Shown: one piece after another, positions 1 to 6,945 of the stretch | Position numbering within the stretch: the first letter of the stretch is position 1 | How the letters are laid out: each line of letters begins with the position of its first letter | Assembly (NCBI GenBank): GCA_022013895.1 | Contig: JAKLPK010000073.1 | Span: forward strand, 1-56,210 | Direction of reading: 5' to 3' | Source: Cellulomonas sp. | Lineage (GTDB): Bacteria > Actinomycetota > Actinomycetes > Actinomycetales > Cellulomonadaceae | Length of the DNA: 56,210 nucleotides | The notes under the pieces: model-generated | Told to the model about the DNA's origin: nothing | Database searches by the model: none | Seen by the model: only the letters and a program-made list of their open reading frames with translations | Program-made: the position numbers and the translations under genes

Positions 1-1
1 C

Positions 2-175
2 AACGTGATCTGCTCGGCCGGGGTGTGGCAGCGGTTCAGGGCCGCGGCGCGCACCTCGGCCGCGCTCGTCGTACGCGGCAGGCTGGAACGGGCCGACGGT
101 GCGACCAACCTCGTCGCCGAGCATCTGGCACCGCTGTCGCTGAAGGTGCGCACGACCTCACGCGACTTCCGCTGA
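2..175 (+). CDS. dnaE2: Error-prone DNA polymerase DnaE2, C-terminal fragment
   Basis: The window opens inside a frame that reads from the left edge to a TGA at 173-175, giving 57 residues. It begins NVICSAGVWQRFR and ends TTSRDFR. This is the C-terminal OB-fold end of the alpha-subunit-like translesion polymerase DnaE2/ImuC, whose homologues usually end in SRDFR. The family works with ImuA/ImuB in damage-induced mutagenesis. The polymerase and PHP domains lie outside the window, so catalytic residues cannot be checked. The assignment rests on recognising the C-terminal motif from family knowledge. The next gene is convergent and its stop codon begins one base after this TGA. Confidence 0.8.
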   Translation, partial: NVICSAGVWQRFRAAARTSAALVVRGRLERADGATNLVAEHLAPLSLKVRTTSRDFR

Positions 176-176
176 G

Positions 177-1367
177 TCAGGCCTGCGCGGTCACGCCGCC
201 GTGCGCGGTCTCGTCGTCGGGACCGACGACGTCGGCCTCGTCGTCCCCGTCGTCGAGCGGCGGGTCCATCGTGCGCATCTTCGAGAAGATCGCCCACGCC
301 ACGGCGACCAGCGGGACGGAGATGACCGCCCCCAGGATCCCGGCCGTGAGGGTGCCTGCGGTCACGGTGAGCGCGACGACCACCGGGTGCAGCGACACCT
401 GCTTACCCATGACCATCGGCTGCAAGATGTGACCCTCGAACTGGCCGATCCCGGCGATGCACAGGCCGACGACGGCCGCCTGGACCGGTCCGAGGGTCGC
501 AAGTGCCACCACCATCGCGATGACCATCGCCAGCGGGGCTCCGATCAGCGGGATGAACGCACCGATGAACACGAGCACCGCGAGCGGTGCAGCCAGGGGC
601 ACCCGGATGATCTCCAGGGCGATGAACGCCAGGATGCTGTCGGTCGCGGCGATCAGCATCGTGCCTCGCGTGTAGCCGGAGAACGTGTACCAGCCGATCC
701 CGGCGGCCTCGTCCACGTTCCCGCGACCGCGCGCAGGCAGCTGGTTGAGGAACCATGTCCAGATCTGCGAACCGCGGGCCAGGAAGAACACGGTGCAGAA
801 GATGGCCAGGGCCAGGCAGGTGAAGACCTCGACGGCCGAGCTCACGCCGGCGGCCACCTGACCGGCGAGCTGCCCGGCGTTGTCCTGCAACCAGCTCTCG
901 GCGCTGGAGATCCACACGGCGATCTGCTGGTTCGTCACCGTGAACGGCAGGTTCCCCGACTCCAACCAGGTGACGATCCGCTGCAGGCCGTCGGTGAACT
1001 GGACGGACAGCGCGGTCCACTGGTTCGCGATCGAGTAGACGACGAAGGTCAGCAGCCCGGTCACCACGAGGATGCCGCAGAGCAGGGCGATCGCGGTCGC
1101 CAGGCCGCGCGGCAGGAGCTTGGACTGCCAGGCGACGAAGGGACGCAGCACCGCGGTGAAGACGAGAGCCAGGAACACCGCGACGAACAGCAGCAGGACC
1201 TTGGAGACCGCGATGAAGACCAGGGCGAGCGCGGCCACCACCACGATCAACCGCCACGCCACACCGGCCGTCTGCCGCAACCACAGCGGCGCCGTCTGCT
1301 CGACGTCGTTCGTCGTCGAACTGCGGCGCACGCCGGCCACCTTGTGCGGTGTCGTGGGGATGCTCAC
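177..1367 (-). CDS. AI-2E family transporter (membrane permease)
   Basis: This 396-residue polytopic membrane protein has hydrophobic segments at about residues 34-78, 88-112, 180-200 and 225-350. The long central soluble stretch and a C-terminal half rich in G/A/I/V helices are typical of the AI-2E exporter family (formerly UPF0118, TqsA/PerM-like). The first 30 residues are polar and presumably cytoplasmic, and the last 35 are acidic. The GTG start at 1367 is preceded by a clear GGAGGA on the minus strand. Members have been linked to export of autoinducer-2 or to ion antiport, and the substrate cannot be read from sequence. It converges on dnaE2 with a 1-bp gap. Confidence 0.87.
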   Translation of the reverse strand: MSIPTTPHKVAGVRRSSTTNDVEQTAPLWLRQTAGVAWRLIVVVAALALVFIAVSKVLLLFVAVFLALVFTAVLRPFVAWQSKLLPRGLATAIALLCGILVVTGLLTFVVYSIANQWTALSVQFTDGLQRIVTWLESGNLPFTVTNQQIAVWISSAESWLQDNAGQLAGQVAAGVSSAVEVFTCLALAIFCTVFFLARGSQIWTWFLNQLPARGRGNVDEAAGIGWYTFSGYTRGTMLIAATDSILAFIALEIIRVPLAAPLAVLVFIGAFIPLIGAPLAMVIAMVVALATLGPVQAAVVGLCIAGIGQFEGHILQPMVMGKQVSLHPVVVALTVTAGTLTAGILGAVISVPLVAVAWAIFSKMRTMDPPLDDGDDEADVVGPDDETAHGGVTAQA

Positions 1368-1680
1368 GGACCTGATCCTCCTTCGCCGCCGACGGCGTCC
1401 GGGCTCGACCCGGATGTGCCGACCTCCGCACAGTCTGTCCTGGGGCGCCCGTGGCTGCGCGCGCGACCCGCGGAGGTGAGCGCGGCGACGTGCGCGGCCG
1501 TCCGTCTCGCGACGCCGGGCGCGCTCACCGCGTGGCGGTGCAGCCGGGACGCGGGGCGCAGACGTCGACGGGCCACGTGCGGGCGGGTCGGCACGGATGC
1601 GACGATGCGGTCCCTCGGCGCCCCCGTGCTATCGTTTCCGACCGCGTCCCGGGCCGTCGAAGGCTCGTGGACGACCACCT
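1368..1680. other. Intergenic region with a 10-bp inverted repeat
   Basis: This 313-bp stretch lies between the transporter start and the tRNA. I see no credible gene. It holds a perfect 10-bp inverted repeat, GGTGAGCGCG at 1475-1484 and its complement at 1520-1529, separated by 35 nt. It must also carry the transporter and tRNA promoters. A TATCGT-like hexamer near 1630 is a weak candidate -10 for the tRNA. Confidence 0.4.
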
Positions 1681-1764
1681 GTCCGGGTGGCGAAATGGCA
1701 GACGCGCTAGCTTGAGGTGCTAGTGCCCGTATAGGGCGTAGGGGTTCAAGTCCCCTTCCGGACA
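1681..1764 (+). tRNA. tRNA-Leu (anticodon GAG)
   Basis: A complete class II tRNA of 84 nt. The acceptor strand GTCCGGG pairs with TCCGGAC at 1757-1763. The anticodon stem CTAGC/GCTAG encloses the loop TTGAGGT with anticodon GAG. A long variable arm of the Leu type follows (TGCCCGTATAGGGCGT). The T arm is AGGGG-TTCAAGT-CCCCT at 1740-1756. The discriminator base is A at 1764. CCA is not fully encoded, because CC is followed by G. The long variable arm and the GAG anticodon make the identity secure. Confidence 0.95.
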
Positions 1765-1879
1765 CCGAGTTCGACCCGTCGGCGCGAAGCGTCGACGTGC
1801 AGGAACACCCAGCGGGTGACCCCGAAGCAGGCCTCGGGCAACGTCCGGCGCGGGGCGGGCCTGAGGGTGGCGGTCGGCG

Positions 1880-2161
1880 ATGACCCTGCACGCGAAGCTC
1901 GCGGCCGCGCTCTACGCGCTGTGGTTCGTGGCGCTCCTGGTCGTCGTGGTGCGTGCGGGCCGGATCGGCCGGGGCCACGTCCCTCGAACGATCCGGTTCG
2001 GCGCATCCGGAACCGGGATCATCGGCGTCCTCACCGTCTGGGCGATGACCTGGACGCCGTCGGCATCCCGGGAGGCTGTGCCCGGTGCATCGCGGAGCCT
2101 GCGGTGGCGTTCGGGGGAGGTTCATCGGGGCTCGGAGAGCCTGAGTGCGTGGGACCTGTGA
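1880..2161 (+). CDS. Putative small membrane protein (doubtful, possibly decayed)
   Basis: A 93-residue frame whose first ~58 codons look genuinely coding: the third position is almost always G or C, and there are two hydrophobic helices at about residues 6-26 and 46-60. After residue ~60 the translation becomes Arg/Ser-rich and third-position GC falls, as if the frame were lost. A second hydrophobic segment (GLIAAPVFGLLTLL) sits in another plus-strand frame at about 2195-2240. This is compatible with a frameshifted three-helix protein. I do not recognise the family. The rest of 1765-2455 shows nothing else convincing. Confidence 0.35.
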   Translation: MTLHAKLAAALYALWFVALLVVVVRAGRIGRGHVPRTIRFGASGTGIIGVLTVWAMTWTPSASREAVPGASRSLRWRSGEVHRGSESLSAWDL

Positions 2162-2455
2162 TCGTTCGCGCACGTGAGCTGGCGGCCGCGGCGGGGCTGA
2201 TCGCCGCCCCGGTCTTCGGGCTGCTGACCCTGCTGTCGCGCAGGAACGCGGCGGGCGGTGCACGGGGTGGGCAGTGAGCCGTCACCAGGTCGGCGGGGTG
2301 AGTTTTGCCTGGTTCGAGCCACGGGACGTCAGCCGGACGGTACCTTCATGCCCACACAGGTGATTCACATCTGGGCCGGCGCCGTCCACCTGGACCGGGC
2401 GCCGTGAGCAGGGGGTGTCGACTACGTCGCACCCACGACACATGGAGACGACGAC

Positions 2456-3463
2456 GTGACTGACCAGCCCGGATCTGATGACGCCACCGGTGGGGCGCAG
2501 CCGCCGGTCGGCCCGCCCCCGCCGCCTTACGGCGGTCCGCCGGTCCCGCCGCCTCCGGCCGGACCCGCCGTCCCACCGCCGTACGGTGCACCGCCGGCCC
2601 CCGCGGGTGGGGAACCCTCCTACGCGACGCCGCCGCCCCCGGCCGGCCCGGCGCCCGCCTACGGCGCGCCTGCCGCGCCGGGTGCTCCGCCGATGGGCGC
2701 CCAGTACGGGACCGCCCAGTACGGTGCGCCAGCCGCCGCGGGTGCGAAGACGGAGACCACCGCGATCCTCGGACTGGTCTTCGCGTTCCTCATCTGGCCG
2801 GTCGGCCTCGTGCTGTCGATCGTCGGGCTGACGAAGACCAAGAAGAACGGCACGTCCGGCGGGGGGCTCGCGATCGCGGGCATCATCGTGTCGGTCCTGG
2901 CGGCCGTCGCCTCGGTGTTCACCGTGGTTCTGCTCATCGCAGCGGCATCGTCGACGAGCGACGCTCTGGACGATGCGTCGCGCGACCTCTCGTCGGCGCT
3001 GGCCTCTGCCGAGGCCGAGGCGAGCGCGCTCCCCGACGAGGACATCGACGAGACCCCGGATGCCAGCGCCGTAGCGGCCTTCGGCGAGGGCTTCGAGTTC
3101 GAGGACGGGGTGGTGGTGCAGGTCTCGCAGCCGGCAGCCTTCACGCCGAGCGAGTACGCCTACATCGGGACGAGCGGGTTCACGAGCTTCGTGAGCTTCG
3201 ACGTGACCGTCACCAACAACTCCACGGAGCCGTTCCAGCCGCTCATGATGAGCTTCGCGGCGACCTCGGGCGGTGTGGCAGGGGAGGACATCTACGACTC
3301 CGAGTCGAACGTCACGGGGATGGGCCCGGACGGTGACGTCCTGCCCGGTAACACGGTGACGTTCACGGTGGCCTACGCGGTCCAGGACCCGGCCGATCTC
3401 CAGCTCGACGTCTCGACCGGTTTCGACTACGACACGGTCTACTTCACGAGCGCCGGGAGCTGA
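2456..3463 (+). CDS. DUF4190/DUF4352-type membrane-anchored surface protein
   Basis: A 335-residue protein in three parts. Residues 1-95 are a Pro/Gly/Tyr-rich low-complexity cytoplasmic tail (PPPPYGGPP-like repeats). Residues about 98-165 hold two transmembrane helices joined by the short basic loop LTKTKKNGTSGGG, the DUF4190 pattern. After an acidic Ser/Ala/Glu linker, residues about 205-335 form an extracellular beta domain resembling DUF4352/telokin-like domains (VSFDVTVTNNSTEPFQP). The GTG start at 2456 follows GGAGACG. The function is unknown; such proteins are common actinobacterial envelope proteins. A strong hairpin follows the stop codon. Confidence 0.75.
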   Translation: MTDQPGSDDATGGAQPPVGPPPPPYGGPPVPPPPAGPAVPPPYGAPPAPAGGEPSYATPPPPAGPAPAYGAPAAPGAPPMGAQYGTAQYGAPAAAGAKTETTAILGLVFAFLIWPVGLVLSIVGLTKTKKNGTSGGGLAIAGIIVSVLAAVASVFTVVLLIAAASSTSDALDDASRDLSSALASAEAEASALPDEDIDETPDASAVAAFGEGFEFEDGVVVQVSQPAAFTPSEYAYIGTSGFTSFVSFDVTVTNNSTEPFQPLMMSFAATSGGVAGEDIYDSESNVTGMGPDGDVLPGNTVTFTVAYAVQDPADLQLDVSTGFDYDTVYFTSAGS

Positions 3464-3469
3464 GTCCGG

Positions 3470-3504
3470 GTCGGGGGTGGGGCCCGCTGGGTCTCACCCC
3501 CGAC
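3470..3504. terminator. Hairpin terminator between convergent genes
   Basis: Perfect 10-bp arms GTCGGGGGTG (3470-3479) and CACCCCCGAC (3495-3504) enclose a 15-nt loop. It sits 7 bp after the DUF4190 gene and 24 bp beyond the end of the convergent minus-strand gene, so it can serve both. There is no U-tract, as is common at high GC. Confidence 0.6.
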
Positions 3505-3527
3505 CGCTGCGGTCGAGGGGACGTCGG

Positions 3528-4049
3528 TCAGGTCGGCACGATCGGGAACGGCGAGCTCCACGCCGCGTCGACCAGCAGCATCGGTTCGGTGATCCCGTTG
3601 ACGAGCGCCTCGACCAGGCGGTCGGCGATGTCCGGCGCGTCCATGTGGAGGACGTCTCGCAGCGCGAGCTCCGCGTAGCTGACCGCGTAGGCGTTGCGCG
3701 CGCCGAACAGACGGGCCCGCGCGATGGGGTCGGTGAGCTGTAGCGCCTTCAGGTGCAGGCTCACGGTCTGGCTGAACGCGTGGGCGACCAGCTCATGGGC
3801 CTGCGGTGCACTGAGGCTGTGACCCGCCGTGAGTGCTGCGGACTCGAGGCGTCGGCCGAAGTCCGCATCGGCCTCGCGCATCCCACGGTAGAGCTCGGCG
3901 ATGGCCGGATCAGCGGCGGCGGGTCCGACCGGGCGGCTCGCACCGGCGAACTTGACGTCGATGATCGCGCGGGTCCGCTCCGGGCCCAGCCCGTCGTGGG
4001 CGCGGGGGTCGAGCGCGGCCGTTGATCGGCGCACGTCCGGGGTCGTCAT
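3528..4049 (-). CDS. Conserved-looking hypothetical protein
   Basis: A 173-residue, mostly helical soluble protein starting MTTPDVRRSTAALDPRAHDG. I chose ATG 4049 because AGGAGG lies 8-13 bases upstream on the minus strand, and the open frame upstream of it is Arg/Pro noise. There is no signal peptide, transmembrane segment or catalytic motif that I can see. The middle (HELVAHAFSQTVSLHLKALQ) and the end (ITEPMLLVDAAWSSPFP) look like packed amphipathic helices. I do not recognise the family. Third-position GC is high throughout, supporting a real gene. Confidence 0.6.
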   Translation of the reverse strand: MTTPDVRRSTAALDPRAHDGLGPERTRAIIDVKFAGASRPVGPAAADPAIAELYRGMREADADFGRRLESAALTAGHSLSAPQAHELVAHAFSQTVSLHLKALQLTDPIARARLFGARNAYAVSYAELALRDVLHMDAPDIADRLVEALVNGITEPMLLVDAAWSSPFPIVPT

Positions 4050-4357
4050 CGGTGAGGGCCTCCTGCGTCGAAGCTGTCGTGTGCACGATCGGCGCCCGGC
4101 ACCCGGATCTGAGCGAACAGGCTCCGGGCGGTGCACGCGACATGCCGCAGCAGGAGACCACCCTGGCTGCCCGCCGCAGGGGCGGCTTCCGACCCGGGGC
4201 GTCGCTGCCTGCGGGTGTGACGAGGCCCCCGGGGCAGGGGTTCCCGGGGGCCTCGCGGGACACGCTACTCGACGCGCCAGCCGTTCAGGGCGCAGTCAAC
4301 CTGTGAAGTTCCGAGGAGTTGTGCAGCGCCTGAGCTGTCCGGCTCCCGGCGGCTCGC
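4050..4357. other. Intergenic region holding the hydrolase terminator
   Basis: A 308-bp gap between the start of the preceding minus-strand gene and the stop of the next one. Apart from the hairpin at 4221-4255 and the Shine-Dalgarno sequence of the 4049 start, I see nothing. The short frames here have poor codon statistics. Confidence 0.4.
4221..4255 (-). terminator. Strong hairpin, likely terminator of the alpha/beta hydrolase
   Basis: Perfect 13-bp arms (CGAGGCCCCCGGG at 4221-4233 and its complement at 4243-4255) with a 9-nt loop. It lies about 100 bp downstream of the minus-strand hydrolase stop and upstream of the next minus-strand gene, as expected for a terminator. Confidence 0.6.
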
Positions 4358-5047
4358 TCAGGTGAGGAGTGGAGCTCGCAGCTCGTGCAGGGCCTCGAGC
4401 AGGACGCGGTTGAACGCCGCCGGGGCATGCAGGTTGACGTCGTGCCCGGCGCGCGCGACGACGGTCAGCCGGGCACGCGGGACCGCACGGCGGTAGCGCC
4501 ACTCGTCGAGGCGAAGGGGGTCGCGCCGGCCGTTGACCAGCCACAGCGGCGCCCGGAGCCGGGCCAGGTCGGCCAGCGGCGAGTATCCGGACATCGCCGC
4601 CAGCATGTCGCCGACGACATGCCACGAGTCGCTTCCGAGCCGGACGAGCCCGATGAGGCGGTTGATCGCGACCGAGACGGCGCGATAGGCCGACAGCGGC
4701 TTCCCGCGCAGCTCGGTGCTGCAGCTGGCGAGGACGACACCGGCGATCCGGTCGGGATGCCGGCTCGCGTAGGCGAGGCAGGTGTAGCCGCCGAGCGACA
4801 TCCCGACGAGCAGCGGAGGTTCGGAGCAGCTGCGGACGGCGTCGTCGATCGCGTCGAGGGCACCGGCGAGCGTGAAGCGCTCCTCGGTCCGGGTGCCGTG
4901 CCCGGGCAGGTCGATCGCGACCGACGGGTGCCCGTGCTCCAGGAGGCTTGCGGTCTGCTCGTCCCAGATGGCCGAGGACGTTCGGGTGCCGTGCACGAGG
5001 ACGGTCGGTCGGTGGATGATGCGCTCCCGGTTCGGTGTGGCTACCAC
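4358..5047 (-). CDS. Alpha/beta-fold hydrolase
   Basis: A 229-residue alpha/beta hydrolase. LVHGTRTSSAIWDEQ near residue 17 is the oxyanion HG motif. VGMSLGGYT near residue 82 is the nucleophile elbow G-x-S-x-G, with the catalytic Ser. The late Asp is in VNGRRDPLRLDEW and the late His in ARAGHDVNLHAP. Size and motifs fit a small esterase or lactonase of the MhpC/BioH type; the substrate is unknown. The GTG start at 5047 is the last good start before the fold, but there is neither a Shine-Dalgarno sequence nor a well-placed -10, so the start is uncertain. The same open frame continues into the Lrp gene region as shadow. Confidence 0.8.
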   Translation of the reverse strand: MVATPNRERIIHRPTVLVHGTRTSSAIWDEQTASLLEHGHPSVAIDLPGHGTRTEERFTLAGALDAIDDAVRSCSEPPLLVGMSLGGYTCLAYASRHPDRIAGVVLASCSTELRGKPLSAYRAVSVAINRLIGLVRLGSDSWHVVGDMLAAMSGYSPLADLARLRAPLWLVNGRRDPLRLDEWRYRRAVPRARLTVVARAGHDVNLHAPAAFNRVLLEALHELRAPLLT

Positions 5048-5168
5048 GGTACGTGGGGTTGCTGAGGGTGGGCTGGGAGCGGCCAGGTCTGCACGTGATG
5101 TTCGCACTCCGTCCGCGGGACCGGCACGGGTCGGCGGACGTGGGTCGGAGGAGGGGCCGCGGGCCGCG

Positions 5169-5687
5169 TCAGAGGGCCGTGCCGGCCACGAGGGGCGTCG
5201 CGACGAGGTGCTCGAACACGAGCGAGGTCTGGGTGTGCGCGACCTCGCGCCGGGTGGACAGGTGCTCGACGACGAAGGCGCGCAGGGCCGCGGAGTCCTC
5301 GACCGCCACGTGGACGAGGAGGTCCTCGGCGCCACCGAGGAGGTAGACCTCGCGCACCTCGGGTCGGCTGGACAGGTCGCGGGCGACGGGGGACAGGCGC
5401 GCCCGGGACGCGCCGTGCAGCCGGACGGCGACGAGTGCCTGGAGCCCGCGGCCGAGGGCGTCGAGGTCGACCTCGGCGTGGAAGCCGCGGAGCACGCCGC
5501 GGCGGACGAGGGAGCGGATCCGGGCGTGGCAGGTCGAGGGTGCGACGCCCACCTGCGCGGCGAGGTCCTTGTTGCTGATCCGGGCGTCGTGTTCGAGCGC
5601 ACGCAGCAGAGCCAGGTCGATGTCGTCCAGCTGGGCGTGTGCACGACCCGCCCGGGCGGTGCGGCTGGACGAAGATTCTGCGGTCAT
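5169..5687 (-). CDS. Lrp/AsnC family regulator, probable regulator of ald
   Basis: A 172-residue regulator with an N-terminal winged HTH (LDDIDLALLRALEHDARISN to STCHARIRSLVRRGVL, about residues 20-70) and a C-terminal RAM effector domain (about 85-160). The length is usual for the family apart from a 19-residue polar N-terminal extension. It is divergent from ald across 97 bp, the same arrangement as AldR/ald in mycobacteria, where AldR regulates alanine dehydrogenase in response to amino acids. ATG 5687 has no Shine-Dalgarno sequence, but TATCAT lies 6 nt upstream on the minus strand (5694-5699), suggesting a leaderless mRNA. That hexamer lies within the operator arm, consistent with autoregulation. 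Confidence 0.85.
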   Translation of the reverse strand: MTAESSSSRTARAGRAHAQLDDIDLALLRALEHDARISNKDLAAQVGVAPSTCHARIRSLVRRGVLRGFHAEVDLDALGRGLQALVAVRLHGASRARLSPVARDLSSRPEVREVYLLGGAEDLLVHVAVEDSAALRAFVVEHLSTRREVAHTQTSLVFEHLVATPLVAGTAL

Positions 5688-5692
5688 TGGTG

Positions 5693-5739
5693 GATGATAT
5701 CGAAGAATCGCCCATCGACATCATCTCGAAACAGATGAT
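5693..5739. promoter_or_regulatory. Operator cluster in the lrp-ald divergent promoter
   Basis: Two overlapping inverted repeats. GATGATATCGA at 5693-5703 mirrors TCGACATCATC at 5715-5725 with one mismatch. ATCATCT at 5720-5726 mirrors AGATGAT at 5733-5739 exactly, with a 6-nt spacer. The left arm covers the putative -10 of the regulator (5694-5699). The spaced ATCATC/GATGAT half-sites suit a multimeric Lrp-type protein. That the neighbouring regulator binds here is inferred. Confidence 0.6.
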
Positions 5740-5784
5740 CTCCAGAATGTTCGTACCTCAGCCGAACGAACAACGGAGCAGAAG

Positions 5785-6900
5785 ATGCGCATCGGTATCC
5801 CCCGGGAGATCAAGAACCGCGAGTATCGCGTCGCCCTCACCCCGGCCGGAGCCCATGCGCTCGTCGCTGCAGGTCACGAGGTCGTCGTCGAAGCCGGTGC
5901 CGGGCTCGGCTCGGCCATCGCCGACCAGGACTACGTAGCGGCCGGAGCCCGTGTCGAGCCCGATGTCGCCGCGGTCTGGGGCGAGTCCGACCTGGTGTGC
6001 AAGGTCAAGGAGCCGATCGCCGCCGAGTACGGGTACCTGCGTCCCGACCTGCTGCTGTTCACCTACCTGCACCTGGCCGCCGACCGTCCCGGCACCGATG
6101 CGCTGCTGGCCGGCGGGACCACGTCGATCGCCTACGAGACGGTGCAGGGTGCGGACGGTGCCCTCCCGTTGCTCGCCCCGATGAGCGAGGTCGCGGGTCG
6201 GCTCGCCACCGGTGTCGGCTCCTACCACCTCATGAAGAACGAGGGCGGTACCGGTGTGCTGCTCGGCGGTGTGCCGGGCACCAGGCCTGCGAAGGTCGTC
6301 GTGCTCGGCGGCGGGGTCGTCGGGACCAACGCGGCCCAGATCGCGGTGGGGATGCGCGCCGACGTCACGATCCTCGACCTGTCGCTCCCGCGGCTGCGTC
6401 AGCTCGACGAGGCCTTCGGCGGACGGGTGCGCACGCTCGCCTCGACGCCGTGGGCGCTCGAACGCGAGCTGGCGGACGCGGACCTCGTGATCGGCGCCGT
6501 GCTGCTGCCTGGCGCGCGCGCACCCCGCCTGGTGACCAACGACCACGTCGCCGCGATGAAGCCGGGTTCGGTGCTGGTCGACGTCGCCGTCGACCAGGGC
6601 GGATGCTTCGAGGACACGCACGCCACCACCCATGACGACCCGACGTTCGCCGTCCACGGCTCGGTCTTCTACTGCGTGGCCAACATGCCCGGTGCGGTGC
6701 CCGTCACCTCGACCGCTGCGCTGACCAATGCGACCCTGCCGTACCTGCTCGCGCTGGCGACCAAGGGATGGCGCCGGGCGGTCGCCGAGGACGTGTCGCT
6801 CGCCGCCGGTCTCACCACCCACGCCGGTGCGTTGACCAGCACGGCCGTGGCCGAGGCCCACGGGTATGACGTGGCACCCCTGGTCGAGCTGGTCAGCTGA
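5785..6900 (+). CDS. ald: Alanine dehydrogenase
   Basis: A 371-residue NAD-dependent L-alanine dehydrogenase that interconverts L-alanine with pyruvate, ammonia and NADH. Key residues fall at the same numbers as in the mycobacterial enzyme: Arg15 and Lys75 (substrate), His96 (catalysis), the Rossmann glycines at 175-180, Asp198 (NAD ribose) and Asp270. Full length, no gaps. ATG 5785 follows ACGGAG at a normal spacing. Divergent from the Lrp-type gene through the operator cluster at 5693-5739, so probably controlled by amino-acid availability. Followed after 45 bp by a peptidase gene that appears to have its own promoter. Confidence 0.96.
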   Translation: MRIGIPREIKNREYRVALTPAGAHALVAAGHEVVVEAGAGLGSAIADQDYVAAGARVEPDVAAVWGESDLVCKVKEPIAAEYGYLRPDLLLFTYLHLAADRPGTDALLAGGTTSIAYETVQGADGALPLLAPMSEVAGRLATGVGSYHLMKNEGGTGVLLGGVPGTRPAKVVVLGGGVVGTNAAQIAVGMRADVTILDLSLPRLRQLDEAFGGRVRTLASTPWALERELADADLVIGAVLLPGARAPRLVTNDHVAAMKPGSVLVDVAVDQGGCFEDTHATTHDDPTFAVHGSVFYCVANMPGAVPVTSTAALTNATLPYLLALATKGWRRAVAEDVSLAAGLTTHAGALTSTAVAEAHGYDVAPLVELVS

Positions 6901-6945
6901 CGGGCGGGCGCGAGGCGGGGGCGGTCATCGGGCCATGATGGCCTC

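Noticed and set aside
4358-5644. A single open frame suggesting a fusion of the alpha/beta hydrolase with upstream sequence
   Set aside because: Upstream of about 5047 the frame translates to Ser/Pro/Arg-rich noise, while the Lrp/AsnC protein is in another frame of the same strand. They are two genes, not a fusion.
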